A DNA stretch of 20,543 nucleotides, from positions 1 through 20,543 of IMG/VR virus record IMGVR_UViG_3300037196_000358; one strand, written 5' to 3'. The position numbers were made by a program, and so were the translations under genes. The notes below the pieces were generated by a model. It was not told the origin of the DNA and did not search any database. It saw only the letters and a program-made list of their open reading frames with translations. Below are positions 15,208 through 20,543 of the stretch, piece after piece (position 1 is the stretch's first letter; every line of letters begins with the position of its first letter). The stretch is from a virus.

Positions 15208-15257
15208 GAAACCGGCAGCTGTAATAATATAAATAACTCCACCCAATTTCCGCGGAG

Positions 15258-15280
15258 CCCGGCGGAGCCGGGGATAGTTC
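15258..15280. repeat. Hairpin element copy 2
   Basis: Perfect 6-bp stem CCCGGC/GCCGGG with loop GGA (15258-15272) followed by GATAGTTC. The fifth stem pair is G-C here, against T-A in copy 1 and C-G in copy 3. The tail is itself the first unit of the 10-bp tandem array. Confidence 0.7.
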
Positions 15281-15332
15281 AGGATAGTTCAGGATAGTTC
15301 TAGATAGTTCCAGCTAGTTCTAGATAGTTTGC
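15273..15332. repeat. Tandem 10-bp repeat, six units
   Basis: Units of GATAGTTCAG type at 15273, 15283, 15293, 15303, 15313 and 15323. The first two are identical; later ones differ at one to three positions (GATAGTTCTA, GATAGTTCCA, GCTAGTTCTA, GATAGTTTGC). The 10-bp period is close to one helical turn, so each unit faces the same side of the DNA. Confidence 0.9.
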
Positions 15333-15496
15333 AAATACCGGGAGTAGCTCAGCAGTTACCGGAATTGCCGCAATCACCTAGTATGGTTAAAGAATTAGCC
15401 GCAATTCCCGCCGAACAAGTCCCGCGCGGTTTCGGAAACTGCTAGTTATAATGCACAATCCCCGCGCAATTCCGGCAGTTCCCGCGCAAGCTTTGG

Positions 15497-15519
15497 CCCG
15501 CCGGAGGCGGGTATAACTC
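15497..15519. repeat. Hairpin element copy 3
   Basis: Perfect 6-bp stem CCCGCC/GGCGGG with loop GGA (15497-15511) followed by TATAACTC. After it comes CTAGCTAGTCTAA, a short repetitive stretch distinct from those behind copies 1 and 2. Confidence 0.7.
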
Positions 15520-15748
15520 TGCTAGCTAGTCTAATTCATGCCAGTTGGTCTAATACAGCTTCTAATTAATATGAAACAGTTCCTGAGATAACTAGCGAGG
15601 CTAATTTGAATTACCCAAAATTGGGAAATCGCCAAGTATGGGGGAACGCAACCGACCCCCGCCACCCTACCCCCAAACTCCAAATTAGCCCCCCTACCCC
15701 AGTCTAGCCAATCTCGCTAGTTAAGCTAAGCTAATCAAGCCGCGAGCG

Positions 15749-15762
15749 CCGCGGGCCCGCGG
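15749..15762. repeat. Perfect 14-bp GC palindrome
   Basis: CCGCGGGCCCGCGG reads the same on both strands. It may be a protein-binding site or the tip of a cruciform; no further evidence. Confidence 0.8.
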
Positions 15763-15815
15763 TTAAGCGTCCCTAGTTACGGGCAACTGCGCCCGTCCTT
15801 AGTCGACTACGGTCC

Positions 15816-15855
15816 TAGGGGGCATGGGCCAATTAGACCCGTTCCCATGCCCCTA
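15816..15855. repeat. Long-stem hairpin downstream of the 77-aa minus-strand gene
   Basis: GGGGCATGGG (15819-15828) pairs perfectly with CCCATGCCCC (15844-15853). Past one bulged G, TA pairs with TA, giving a 12-bp stem with a 15-nt loop. It begins 8 bases beyond the stop of the minus-strand gene that ends at 15863. There is no T-run on either strand, so it is not a classic intrinsic terminator. It could stabilise the 3' end of an RNA or be a DNA site. Confidence 0.75.
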
Positions 15856-15862
15856 CGAGGCC

Positions 15863-16096
15863 CTAGATACGCATCCACCCCCCTAGGCTAACTGCCCACA
15901 CCTGCCGCCCCCTAGTAGCCCTGCGGGACCGCTCCAGGAAGCTATACAGGCGGTCCTTAACGCCCTCCACGCGCTTCGCAATTACCGCCGAGGCCCTGCG
16001 ACGATAGGCCAGTATCTGCCCCTCGACGGCATCATGCTTATCCAGCACTAGACGCGCGGTCAGGGCGACGATAGCTTTGGCTTGCTGTAAATTCAT
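15863..16096 (-). CDS. Small basic protein of unknown function (77 aa)
   Basis: ATG at 16094-16096 is preceded by GGGAGGTGA, an almost perfect Shine-Dalgarno sequence, 5 nt away. The GTG three codons earlier lies inside that site and is not used. The protein starts MNLQQAKAIVALTARLVLDK and continues with a strongly basic helical middle (YRRRASAVIAKRVEGVKDRL; RSRRATRGRQVW). Net charge is clearly positive, which suggests nucleic-acid or membrane-surface binding, but no family was recognised. It runs in the same direction as the structural block yet is separated from it by 1 kb. It may be a small regulator. Confidence 0.6.
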   Translation of the reverse strand: MNLQQAKAIVALTARLVLDKHDAVEGQILAYRRRASAVIAKRVEGVKDRLYSFLERSRRATRGRQVWAVSLGGWMRI

Positions 16097-16136
16097 GATA
16101 ATCACCTCCCCCTGCCGCCCGTTATAGCCGATCTCG

Positions 16137-16352
16137 CTAGCTACGCAAGCTCTTTATCAGCCCCTGGAACTTCACCAGCCCCTGGAACAGTGTAGGAAGC
16201 CCTAGCTGGCTGCGCTCTTCCTGACCCAGGGCCTGCAACTGCTCCGACATATGCTCGACATACTGCACGCACTCAAAGACTTGCTGGGTCTTATCATCAT
16301 CCGCAGTTAGCACCATGCGCACTGCTGAAAGAAATGCTGCCGTATCGGTCAT
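16137..16352 (-). CDS. Small unknown protein (71 aa)
   Basis: ATG at 16350-16352 (MTDTAAFLSAVRMVL). GGAG lies 11 nt upstream, a little far but usable. An upstream extension of 30 residues would lack support. The middle is acidic and helical (ADDDKTQQVFECVQYVEHMS). The C-terminus carries a duplicated unit, LFQGLVK then FQGLIK, from an 18-bp-spaced DNA repeat of TTCCAGGGGCTG. No family recognised. It precedes the 77-aa basic gene by 40 bp, and the two are probably co-transcribed leftward from the spacer beyond 16353. Confidence 0.5.
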   Translation of the reverse strand: MTDTAAFLSAVRMVLTADDDKTQQVFECVQYVEHMSEQLQALGQEERSQLGLPTLFQGLVKFQGLIKSLRS

Positions 16353-16667
16353 GATAGGTAATTCTCCGCTAACTAAGCCGCGAACCAATTCGCAGTTCCT
16401 AATCTGCCTCGATCTAGCTAACTTTGCAAGAAAATAAATCACAACTAAGTCACAAGTTTGCTTGTTACAAATGCAGTGTGACGAATTTTCTTTAAATCAT
16501 ACGCAAACCCCCCCCTAGCTAAGGGCATACTAGCCAAAATCGTATAGGGGTGGCCACAAGAGGCTTTACACGCGCGGGCAGTTAGGGTAATGGATGTGTA
16601 TTGAAGAGCGGACACGGACAGCGCAAACCGCGTGAGGGGACGCTCTTTAGGGGGGGGGGATAAATAG
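16353..16667. other. Divergent spacer between leftward and rightward genes
   Basis: 315 bp with no gene. It contains the dyad at 16449-16468, a run of eight Cs (16508-16515), two CTAG sites and a run of ten Gs just before the ATPase start. Promoters for both directions should lie here, but I found no hexamer pair close to the sigma-70 consensus at 16-18 bp spacing. Confidence 0.7.
16449..16468. promoter_or_regulatory. Operator-like dyad
   Basis: GTCACAAG, loop TTTG, CTTGTTAC: 8-bp arms with one mismatch. It lies about 100 bp upstream of the leftward start at 16352 and 200 bp upstream of the ATPase start, in the divergent spacer. It looks like a repressor or activator site; the binding protein is unknown. 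Confidence 0.5.
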
Positions 16668-18077
16668 ATGCAAAATGCCGAGGCCACGGGGCTTGCTACT
16701 AGGCTGCTGGGGGTAGCTCCAGATAGTGGCGCGGGCGAGGCGGATATTGCCAGCCTCGCTGATCGCATTACGCACAGGTCGCAGACCCGTGGCGCCGTCC
16801 GGGAGTGGCTAATCAGCGCGGGTTTGCCGCTGGAGGCGACAGTAACTACACGCGCCAGGACACTGGCACAGGCCTATTTAGTCCCGAGCTACCGCGCCAC
16901 ACTGATACGCGCGCGGGGGGCAGCCGCTCCGGCCTCGGCATTGCTGGCGGATCTAGCCGCTTTTGCGGCACCAGATGCCCCTCGACCAGCTGTGCAGACT
17001 GTGGAGAGTGTGCAGATTGCCGAGAGTGTGCAGATTGCCGAGACCGCTCCCAACTCCCCTGCCGCGGTTGACATTGCCGTCGTAAGCACGCGCGTGCTTA
17101 CCCTGCTGACGCCAGATATAGCACGCGCTCATGCTGATATGCGGCACGCGCTTGAAGGGCAGCTGGTGGACGGCATGGCTGACGTAGTGGCTCAGACTTG
17201 CAAGGCCGCTACCGCGTATATTGATGCCCGGCTGCCCCCACGTATGATCACGGTCAAGTCCCCGACAGGCGGCGAGATTAGCGTCGGCTTGCAGCATGCG
17301 CAATTCCCTGCTCTTTTGAGGGCATGTGGCGCCCGTGATCACAAAGGCAATAGGCTCAATATATGGCTTACTGGCGCGGCTGGCTCGGGCAAAACCAGCG
17401 CGGCCGAAGCCGTAAGCAAAGCTTTAGGTCTGGATTTTTGTTTTGACGGCGCCCTTGACGCGGATTATAGGGTCTTGGGATTTAGAGATGCCGCTGGCGC
17501 TGTTGCCGAGACCAATTTTCGCCGGGCATTTGTCCACGGCGGCATTTACGTGGCGGATGAAATCGATAGCTGGCATCCGCAAGCCCTGCTGGCGCTAAAT
17601 GCGGCACTAGCTAACGGGGTGGCGAGTTTTCCCGACGGTATTTTCCACCGGCATCCGGATTGCGTAGTTATCGCTTGCGCGAATACTTGGGGGCACGGCG
17701 CTACACATGAGTATGTCGGCCGGGCTAAGCTAGACGCCGCCAGTCTTGATCGATTTTTTCCGAAGATCGAATGGAAAACCGACGAAAAGCTAGAGACGGA
17801 GATTGCCCGGCAAATGGCGGGTGAAATTGGGATTATTTGGGCTAAATTTGTGCAAGGCCACCGCCGACGGGTTAGCGAGCAAGGTCTCCGGGTGGTAGTC
17901 ACACCACGGATGACATTCTCGGGAATTAGTCTGCTGCTGCAAGACTTTACGGCCGGCGAAGTTGTCGAAATGACGGCGCAGGCCGGGCTTAGCCAGGAAC
18001 AGCAGGATGCGCTACGGCTGGCGGAATATGCATCCAGGGTGGCGGTGGAAATCCGCGAAGTCCCGAAAGGCCCATAA
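16668..18077 (+). CDS. CobS/MoxR-like AAA+ ATPase
   Basis: A 469-aa protein; ATG 16668 lies 8 nt after a run of ten Gs that probably serves as ribosome-binding site. About 200 residues of variable, Ala-rich sequence precede the AAA+ core, including a duplicated ESVQIA. Walker A is GAAGSGKT (236-243), Walker B is IYVADEID (293-300), sensor 1 is VIACANT (334-340) and a likely arginine finger is R362 in SLDRFF. The order and spacing match MoxR/CobS-type ATPases, which remodel partner proteins or insert metals, often with a vWA partner. Here the next gene, one base downstream, encodes a vWA-like protein. A role in cobalt chelation is unlikely in a phage; a phage-specific remodelling function is inferred but unknown. 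Confidence 0.85.
   Translation: MQNAEATGLATRLLGVAPDSGAGEADIASLADRITHRSQTRGAVREWLISAGLPLEATVTTRARTLAQAYLVPSYRATLIRARGAAAPASALLADLAAFAAPDAPRPAVQTVESVQIAESVQIAETAPNSPAAVDIAVVSTRVLTLLTPDIARAHADMRHALEGQLVDGMADVVAQTCKAATAYIDARLPPRMITVKSPTGGEISVGLQHAQFPALLRACGARDHKGNRLNIWLTGAAGSGKTSAAEAVSKALGLDFCFDGALDADYRVLGFRDAAGAVAETNFRRAFVHGGIYVADEIDSWHPQALLALNAALANGVASFPDGIFHRHPDCVVIACANTWGHGATHEYVGRAKLDAASLDRFFPKIEWKTDEKLETEIARQMAGEIGIIWAKFVQGHRRRVSEQGLRVVVTPRMTFSGISLLLQDFTAGEVVEMTAQAGLSQEQQDALRLAEYASRVAVEIREVPKGP
17004..17039 (+). repeat. Tandem 18-bp coding repeat in the ATPase gene
   Basis: Two identical units of GAGAGTGTGCAGATTGCC at 17004-17021 and 17022-17039 encode ESVQIA twice. They lie in the variable linker before the AAA+ core and keep the frame. 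Confidence 0.9.
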
Positions 18078-18078
18078 G

Positions 18079-18897
18079 ATGATTAAGCGCTATCCCAGCG
18101 TGGCGGCACTCGCTAAAGCTTGGCAGGACTGCCCGCACAAAAAGCCTCGGGCGGCCGATTGGTACAACGGCGAAAGTGCGAATGACACCTACCGCAAAGC
18201 GCTTAATGGGGATGCCTCGCTGGTCCCAGCGGCTGAAAAGCTTCTAAGTAAACTATCCGCGTCCCTGGAAACGCCACTCCGCAGCATTCACAGGGCGCCG
18301 TGCGGTGGCTGGCCAGCTATCCCAGATTATTTAATGGGCAGTCCCACGCCCATGCGACGTTTTGAGCATACCTCCGAGGATATAGCGCCTATTAGGGTGG
18401 TCTCAATCTGCACATCGTCGGCGGGGCTTGATGCCCGGATGCTGCAAAAGCGAGGAATAGCTATCCTCGCCTTGGTCCTAGCACTGGCGCAAAGCCGGCC
18501 AGTCACGCTTGAGGTTGCCGGGGTACTGGGTGGAATTGACTGCGATCGGAAAAAGGGTGAATTTATTCCAATTACGGAAATTAACACTAAACCCTTGGAC
18601 TTAGCTACGGCTTGCTACGTGCTTACAAGCTCCGGCTTTGATAGACGCATTCATCACGACTTAACTAGGCAATACATGCTGGCCACCTACGACGCGGAAT
18701 GGGCTGGTGCTTGGGCGCCTGGGTTTAGCCACGATAACCCGCAAGCTTATTTTGACACCCTAGCCGATCGGCTAGAATACCCCCGCGACAAAACGCTGGT
18801 GATTGGCGGCGCTCACTTGTCTGACAAGCTACTATCTAACCCTGTGGCTTGGGTGCAGGGACAGATTGACCGATTTACGCAAATTGCGAAGGACTGA
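18079..18897 (+). CDS. vWA-like partner protein of the AAA+ ATPase (DUF7192-like)
   Basis: A 272-aa protein. ATG 18079-18081 follows the ATPase stop by one base, with GAAAGG 8 nt upstream; an upstream ATG inside the ATPase gene has no support. Residues 1-100 are Lys/Ala-rich with a WYNGESANDTYRKAL segment. From about 105 the pattern is that of a von Willebrand A fold: the strand RVVSICTSSAG, a long helix (ARMLQKRGIAILALVLALAQ), the strand VTLEVAGVLGG, then TEINTKPLDLATACYVLTSS. The canonical DxSxS metal motif is replaced by ICTSSAG (110-116), so Mg binding may be lost. Such degenerate vWA proteins (DUF7192, from memory) accompany CobS-like ATPases in many phages. A 5-bp hairpin (18900-18913) follows the stop. 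Confidence 0.75.
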   Translation: MIKRYPSVAALAKAWQDCPHKKPRAADWYNGESANDTYRKALNGDASLVPAAEKLLSKLSASLETPLRSIHRAPCGGWPAIPDYLMGSPTPMRRFEHTSEDIAPIRVVSICTSSAGLDARMLQKRGIAILALVLALAQSRPVTLEVAGVLGGIDCDRKKGEFIPITEINTKPLDLATACYVLTSSGFDRRIHHDLTRQYMLATYDAEWAGAWAPGFSHDNPQAYFDTLADRLEYPRDKTLVIGGAHLSDKLLSNPVAWVQGQIDRFTQIAKD

Positions 18898-18939
18898 CGC
18901 CCCTTAATAGGGGAAAAGCCGTGACGACCTAAAAAATAG

Positions 18940-18968
18940 TTGACACGCGTTAGGCTTCTGCCTAAAAT
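18940..18968 (+). promoter_or_regulatory. Sigma-70 promoter for the 192-aa gene
   Basis: TTGACA at 18940-18945 and TAAAAT at 18963-18968 are separated by exactly 17 bp: a perfect -35 hexamer and a -10 with one mismatch. The start codon at 18992 is 23 bp beyond the -10, leaving a short leader with AAGGAG. It points to transcription by the host RNA polymerase and separates this gene from the ATPase pair. Confidence 0.85.
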
Positions 18969-18991
18969 TCCTCAGAAACAAGGAGATCAAA

Positions 18992-19570
18992 ATGGCCACT
19001 CAAGAGACATCCCGCCGGAAGCGCGGGGAAGATGTGAATATCACCTCCGCGCCGGAAAACAATTGCCTAACCATCGGCTTTGGCGATGGCACTCAAGCCG
19101 TGCTTAATTTGGGTGATCTCTCGCAAGAGATTATCACTCTTGCCCTCTACCACGGCCTTAAGAATAAGCTTATTCCGGCCCTTCCCGCCGGAAGCACGGC
19201 CGAAGCCAAGAAAGCTAATGTCTTGGACACCCTGGACACTCTGCTTTCCGGAAATTGGACTAAACCGCGCGAAACTGCCGCCAAAGTCGATAGCAGCGAT
19301 CTGTTATATACTGCGATGGTGCGTATCTGTGATGGCAATCACTCGCCGTACCCAAGGAAGTCACCGGAAGCCATCAAGGAATACTTGGACAAATATGCAA
19401 AAGCCGGTACAGACACCCCGGCAGAGGCCAAGGCCAAGAAAGACACCCTTCGGCAATGGGCTTCCAAAGATGCAATCGCCCGAGAGATCGCCGAAATCAA
19501 GGCGGAGCGTGGAAAGGGGCAGCCCCCAGAGAATGTTTCTGATCTGCTGGATGATCTTATGCGGTCCTAG
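18992..19570 (+). CDS. Unknown phage protein, 192 aa
   Basis: ATG 18992 has AAGGAG 6 nt upstream and a strong promoter just before it. The N-terminal 20 residues are basic and Ser/Thr-rich. Residues 25-60 contain LTIGFGDGTQAVLNLGDLS and LALYHGLKNKLIPAL. The middle has a NWTKPRETAAKVDSSDLLYTAMVRICDG stretch (about 87-114, given here only as a landmark in two parts: NWTKPRETAA and DSSDLLYTAM). A charged helix then leads to a Leu/Asp-rich end. No catalytic motif or signal is visible. The family is not known to me. The strong host-type promoter suggests high early expression, possibly of a DNA-binding or host-takeover protein, but this is inference. Confidence 0.7.
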   Translation: MATQETSRRKRGEDVNITSAPENNCLTIGFGDGTQAVLNLGDLSQEIITLALYHGLKNKLIPALPAGSTAEAKKANVLDTLDTLLSGNWTKPRETAAKVDSSDLLYTAMVRICDGNHSPYPRKSPEAIKEYLDKYAKAGTDTPAEAKAKKDTLRQWASKDAIAREIAEIKAERGKGQPPENVSDLLDDLMRS

Positions 19571-19576
19571 GTGACG

Positions 19577-19644
19577 GGAGGCTTAACCTAGCCAAGGGCC
19601 TAGAGTCCTTGGCCTAGTTAAACCCCCAAAGAAAGGTTAAAGCT
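19577..19644 (+). repeat. Conserved leader cassette, copy A
   Basis: A 68-bp leader before the 164-aa gene. Its first 27 bp (19577-19603) and last 25 bp before the final two bases (19618-19642) are identical to copy B; a 14-bp insertion (19604-19617) is unique. It folds as TTAA-CTAG-CCAAGG against CCTTGG-CTAG-TTAA with two single bulged Cs, a 14-bp stem. The SD (GAAAGG) follows within AAGAAAGGTTAAAGCT. Confidence 0.85.
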
Positions 19645-20139
19645 ATGTCCAATACACCCATCCCGCTCTACCAATGGCTGGCACTGCAGCTTGAGGGCTG
19701 GAGCAAGGTCCAAAAGCCCACCCCCGAAGGAAAAGTCAGTTGGTCTGATATGTATGAGCGCCGCATTCGCGAAGCTTTGAGCAACGCCTTTCCCTCGGGT
19801 TCTGGCTTTGATGCCGGCACCCAATTGATACCAGCCGAGCATATAAATAAAGCCGGCAAATGGAACGGTAAGTTGACCTTCATTGTAAGCTATCACCACC
19901 TGATGGACGGGTTTTATGCTGGTTGGACCTACCACAAGGTTACCGTCCGGTCAGACTTGACCCAAGGTTTTAGCCTGACCGTCAGCGGCCGGAACCGGAA
20001 CCAGATCAAAAGCTATATTGCCGAAATTTTCACTGAAATCCTGAACCAAGACGTGATGCGTATCACCGACGGGCCGTCTGCTGACTGGCATTTCCACATC
20101 GACGGCCAGTTTTTGGCCAATGCGGACTATGCGGCCTAG
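19645..20139 (+). CDS. Unknown phage protein, 164 aa
   Basis: ATG 19645 has GAAAGG 8 nt upstream, inside the repeated leader. The protein starts MSNTPIPLYQWLALQLEGWS. It has a charged helix with WSDMYERRIREALSNAFPSG and the beta-like parts NGKLTFIVSYHHLMDG and YHKVTVRSDLTQGFSLTVSG. A C-terminal region ends with SADWHFHIDGQFLAN. It looks like a compact alpha/beta soluble protein. No motif pointing to an enzyme was found and I do not recognise the family. Its stop codon (TAG) overlaps the beginning of the next leader copy. The shared leader suggests that it is controlled together with the two genes behind it. Confidence 0.7.
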   Translation: MSNTPIPLYQWLALQLEGWSKVQKPTPEGKVSWSDMYERRIREALSNAFPSGSGFDAGTQLIPAEHINKAGKWNGKLTFIVSYHHLMDGFYAGWTYHKVTVRSDLTQGFSLTVSGRNRNQIKSYIAEIFTEILNQDVMRITDGPSADWHFHIDGQFLANADYAA

Positions 20140-20192
20140 GAGGCTTAACCTAGCCAAGGGCCTAGTTAAACCCCCAAAGAAAGGTTAAAGTC
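20139..20192 (+). repeat. Conserved leader cassette, copy B
   Basis: A 54-bp leader identical to copy A apart from the missing 14-bp insertion and TC instead of CT before the ATG. The outer stem TTAA-CTAG with CTAG-TTAA is the same as in copy A; the tip is shorter (two CC/GG pairs, 3-nt loop). It starts on the last base of the preceding stop codon. Confidence 0.85.
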
Positions 20193-20426
20193 ATGTCCAC
20201 ACTATCTGAAGCTGTTCTTGGTGAGAAGAAGGCCTTTTGGGCCAAAACCTACGGCGAACCGGGCCATGGTCCGGCAGGCCCAAAAGGCATTTTGTTTGCC
20301 AATTGGAACAACTACACCGCGGAACAACGTGCCAGCTTGAAAACCGAAGGTTTCAGTCTTGAATGGTTGGACGAATGGATTATCCGCAAAAGCGGCAAAG
20401 CCTACTACGCCCCGCCGGACAGTTGA
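20193..20426 (+). CDS. Small unknown protein, 77 aa
   Basis: ATG 20193 lies behind GAAAGG of leader copy B. The protein starts MSTLSEAVLGEKKAFWAKTY. It has a Gly/Pro-rich middle (EPGHGPAGPKG), an acidic amphipathic segment with SLKTEGFSLEWLDEWIIRK, and a short end. The tryptophan content is high. There is no signal or membrane segment. The family is not recognised. Like its neighbours it appears to be a stand-alone cassette of leader plus small gene, a layout common in early phage regions. Confidence 0.65.
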   Translation: MSTLSEAVLGEKKAFWAKTYGEPGHGPAGPKGILFANWNNYTAEQRASLKTEGFSLEWLDEWIIRKSGKAYYAPPDS

Positions 20427-20459
20427 AGCTAGACTCTTAGCTATCGCGTCACATCCGCC

Positions 20460-20495
20460 GGCTTAGTCCTCGGTCCAGACGAAGGGGACTAAGCC
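20460..20495 (+). repeat. Leader hairpin of the third cassette
   Basis: A perfect 10-bp stem, GGCTTAGTCC (20460-20469) with GGACTAAGCC (20486-20495), and a 16-nt loop. The sequence differs from hairpins A and B, but it lies in the same place before the shared ribosome-binding segment AAGAAAGGTTAAAGCT (20515-20530). Confidence 0.85.
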
Positions 20496-20514
20496 CCCGC
20501 AATCTAACGCCACG

Positions 20515-20530
20515 AAGAAAGGTTAAAGCT
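20515..20530 (+). promoter_or_regulatory. Shared ribosome-binding segment, third copy
   Basis: AAGAAAGGTTAAAGCT directly before ATG 20531 is identical to 19629-19644 and differs only in the last two bases from the segment before 20193. GAAAGG is the Shine-Dalgarno sequence. Confidence 0.8.
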
Positions 20531-20543
20531 ATGCAAGAAAGCC
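20531..20543 (+). CDS. Start of a further gene, cut by the window edge
   Basis: Only ATG CAA GAA AGC C is present (MQES). The shared ribosome-binding segment with hairpin upstream makes a real gene start likely. Nothing can be said about its product. Confidence 0.6.

Larger units (their letters stand above)
14828..15862. other. Repeat-rich non-coding region upstream of the structural block
   Basis: About 1 kb without a convincing gene. Short open frames exist but lack ribosome-binding sites or are products of tandem repeats. It contains iteron-like repeats (14959-15031), three related hairpins (15149, 15258, 15497), tandem 9- and 10-bp repeats, a 14-bp perfect palindrome and a long-stem hairpin near 15835. 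CTAG tetranucleotides are frequent throughout. No confident sigma-70 promoter for the leftward block was found. The region may hold the replication origin, the packaging site, leftward control sequences or a mixture; the sequence alone does not decide. Confidence 0.75.

Noticed and set aside
15042-15242. A 66-codon minus-strand frame with LWQLWQLWQLW
   Set aside because: The repeat comes from the non-coding 9-bp tandem array, which happens to keep frame. The GTG start has no ribosome-binding site.
14959-15332. CRISPR array
   Set aside because: Repeats are too short or too closely spaced, there are no unique spacers of constant length and no cas genes.
15340-15400. tRNA-like start GGGAGTAGCTCAGC
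   Set aside because: No matching acceptor stem, anticodon arm or T-loop (GGTTCRA) follows. It more probably is a decayed half of the hairpin element, whose tail it resembles.
16563-16600. TTTACA as a -35 box for the ATPase gene
   Set aside because: The hexamer 17 bp downstream (TAATGG) does not resemble a -10 box.
16445-16768. A 107-codon minus-strand frame over the ATPase start
   Set aside because: Overlaps the divergent spacer and the start of the ATPase gene; no ribosome-binding site and no recognisable product.
18900-18913. Hairpin CCCCT-TAAT-AGGGG as an intrinsic terminator after the ATPase pair
   Set aside because: Short stem and followed by AAAA, not T residues, in the direction of transcription.

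Overview
The window is part of a tailed double-stranded DNA phage (or prophage) genome. It is most likely a short-tailed, podovirus-type phage of a Gram-negative, probably proteobacterial, host. The head module follows the Bordetella phage BPP-1 pattern: small and large terminase, a podovirus-type portal, a Bbp19-like protein, a scaffold-like protein, a BPP-1-type major capsid protein and a Bbp16-type capsid cement protein. Homology statements rest on recognising sequence patterns by eye; no database search was possible. No integrase, repressor, lysis gene, DNA polymerase, tRNA, CRISPR array or insertion sequence was seen, so lifestyle and host species stay open.

Left part, bases 1-14827, minus strand: one tightly packed block of 23 genes, read right to left. 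The order is an unknown 107-aa protein, a 54-aa protein, TerS, TerL, a small Ala-rich protein, portal, an unknown 137-aa protein, Bbp19-like, scaffold, major capsid, cement, a 234-aa unknown protein, several beta-rich proteins of probable virion origin, three small basic or charged proteins, a short acidic capsid-associated protein, and finally repeat-rich tail or fibre-type proteins. Genes overlap by a few bases (ATGA junctions), abut directly (TAAATG junctions) or are a few bases apart, and most have a clear Shine-Dalgarno sequence. I saw no convincing internal terminator.

Middle, bases 14828-16667: mostly non-coding and unusually structured. It holds iteron-like 22-bp repeats upstream of the structural block and three copies of a small hairpin element whose stem covaries. 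Each hairpin is directly followed by short repeated sequence, a different one at each copy. There are further strong palindromes and a high density of the tetranucleotide CTAG. Two small minus-strand genes lie at 15863-16096 and 16137-16352. The second is followed by a spacer with an operator-like dyad, which separates leftward from rightward genes.

Right part, bases 16668-20543, plus strand: a CobS/MoxR-like AAA+ ATPase and a vWA-like partner protein form an evident two-gene unit. After it come a near-consensus sigma-70 promoter and small proteins of unknown function. The last three genes (at 19645, 20193 and 20531, the last cut by the window edge) each start behind a leader hairpin and a shared ribosome-binding segment. 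These are probably early or accessory genes, while the left block makes the virion. The least explained parts are the hairpin and tandem-repeat elements in 14.9-15.6 kb, the repeated leader cassettes, and the ATPase/vWA-like pair.
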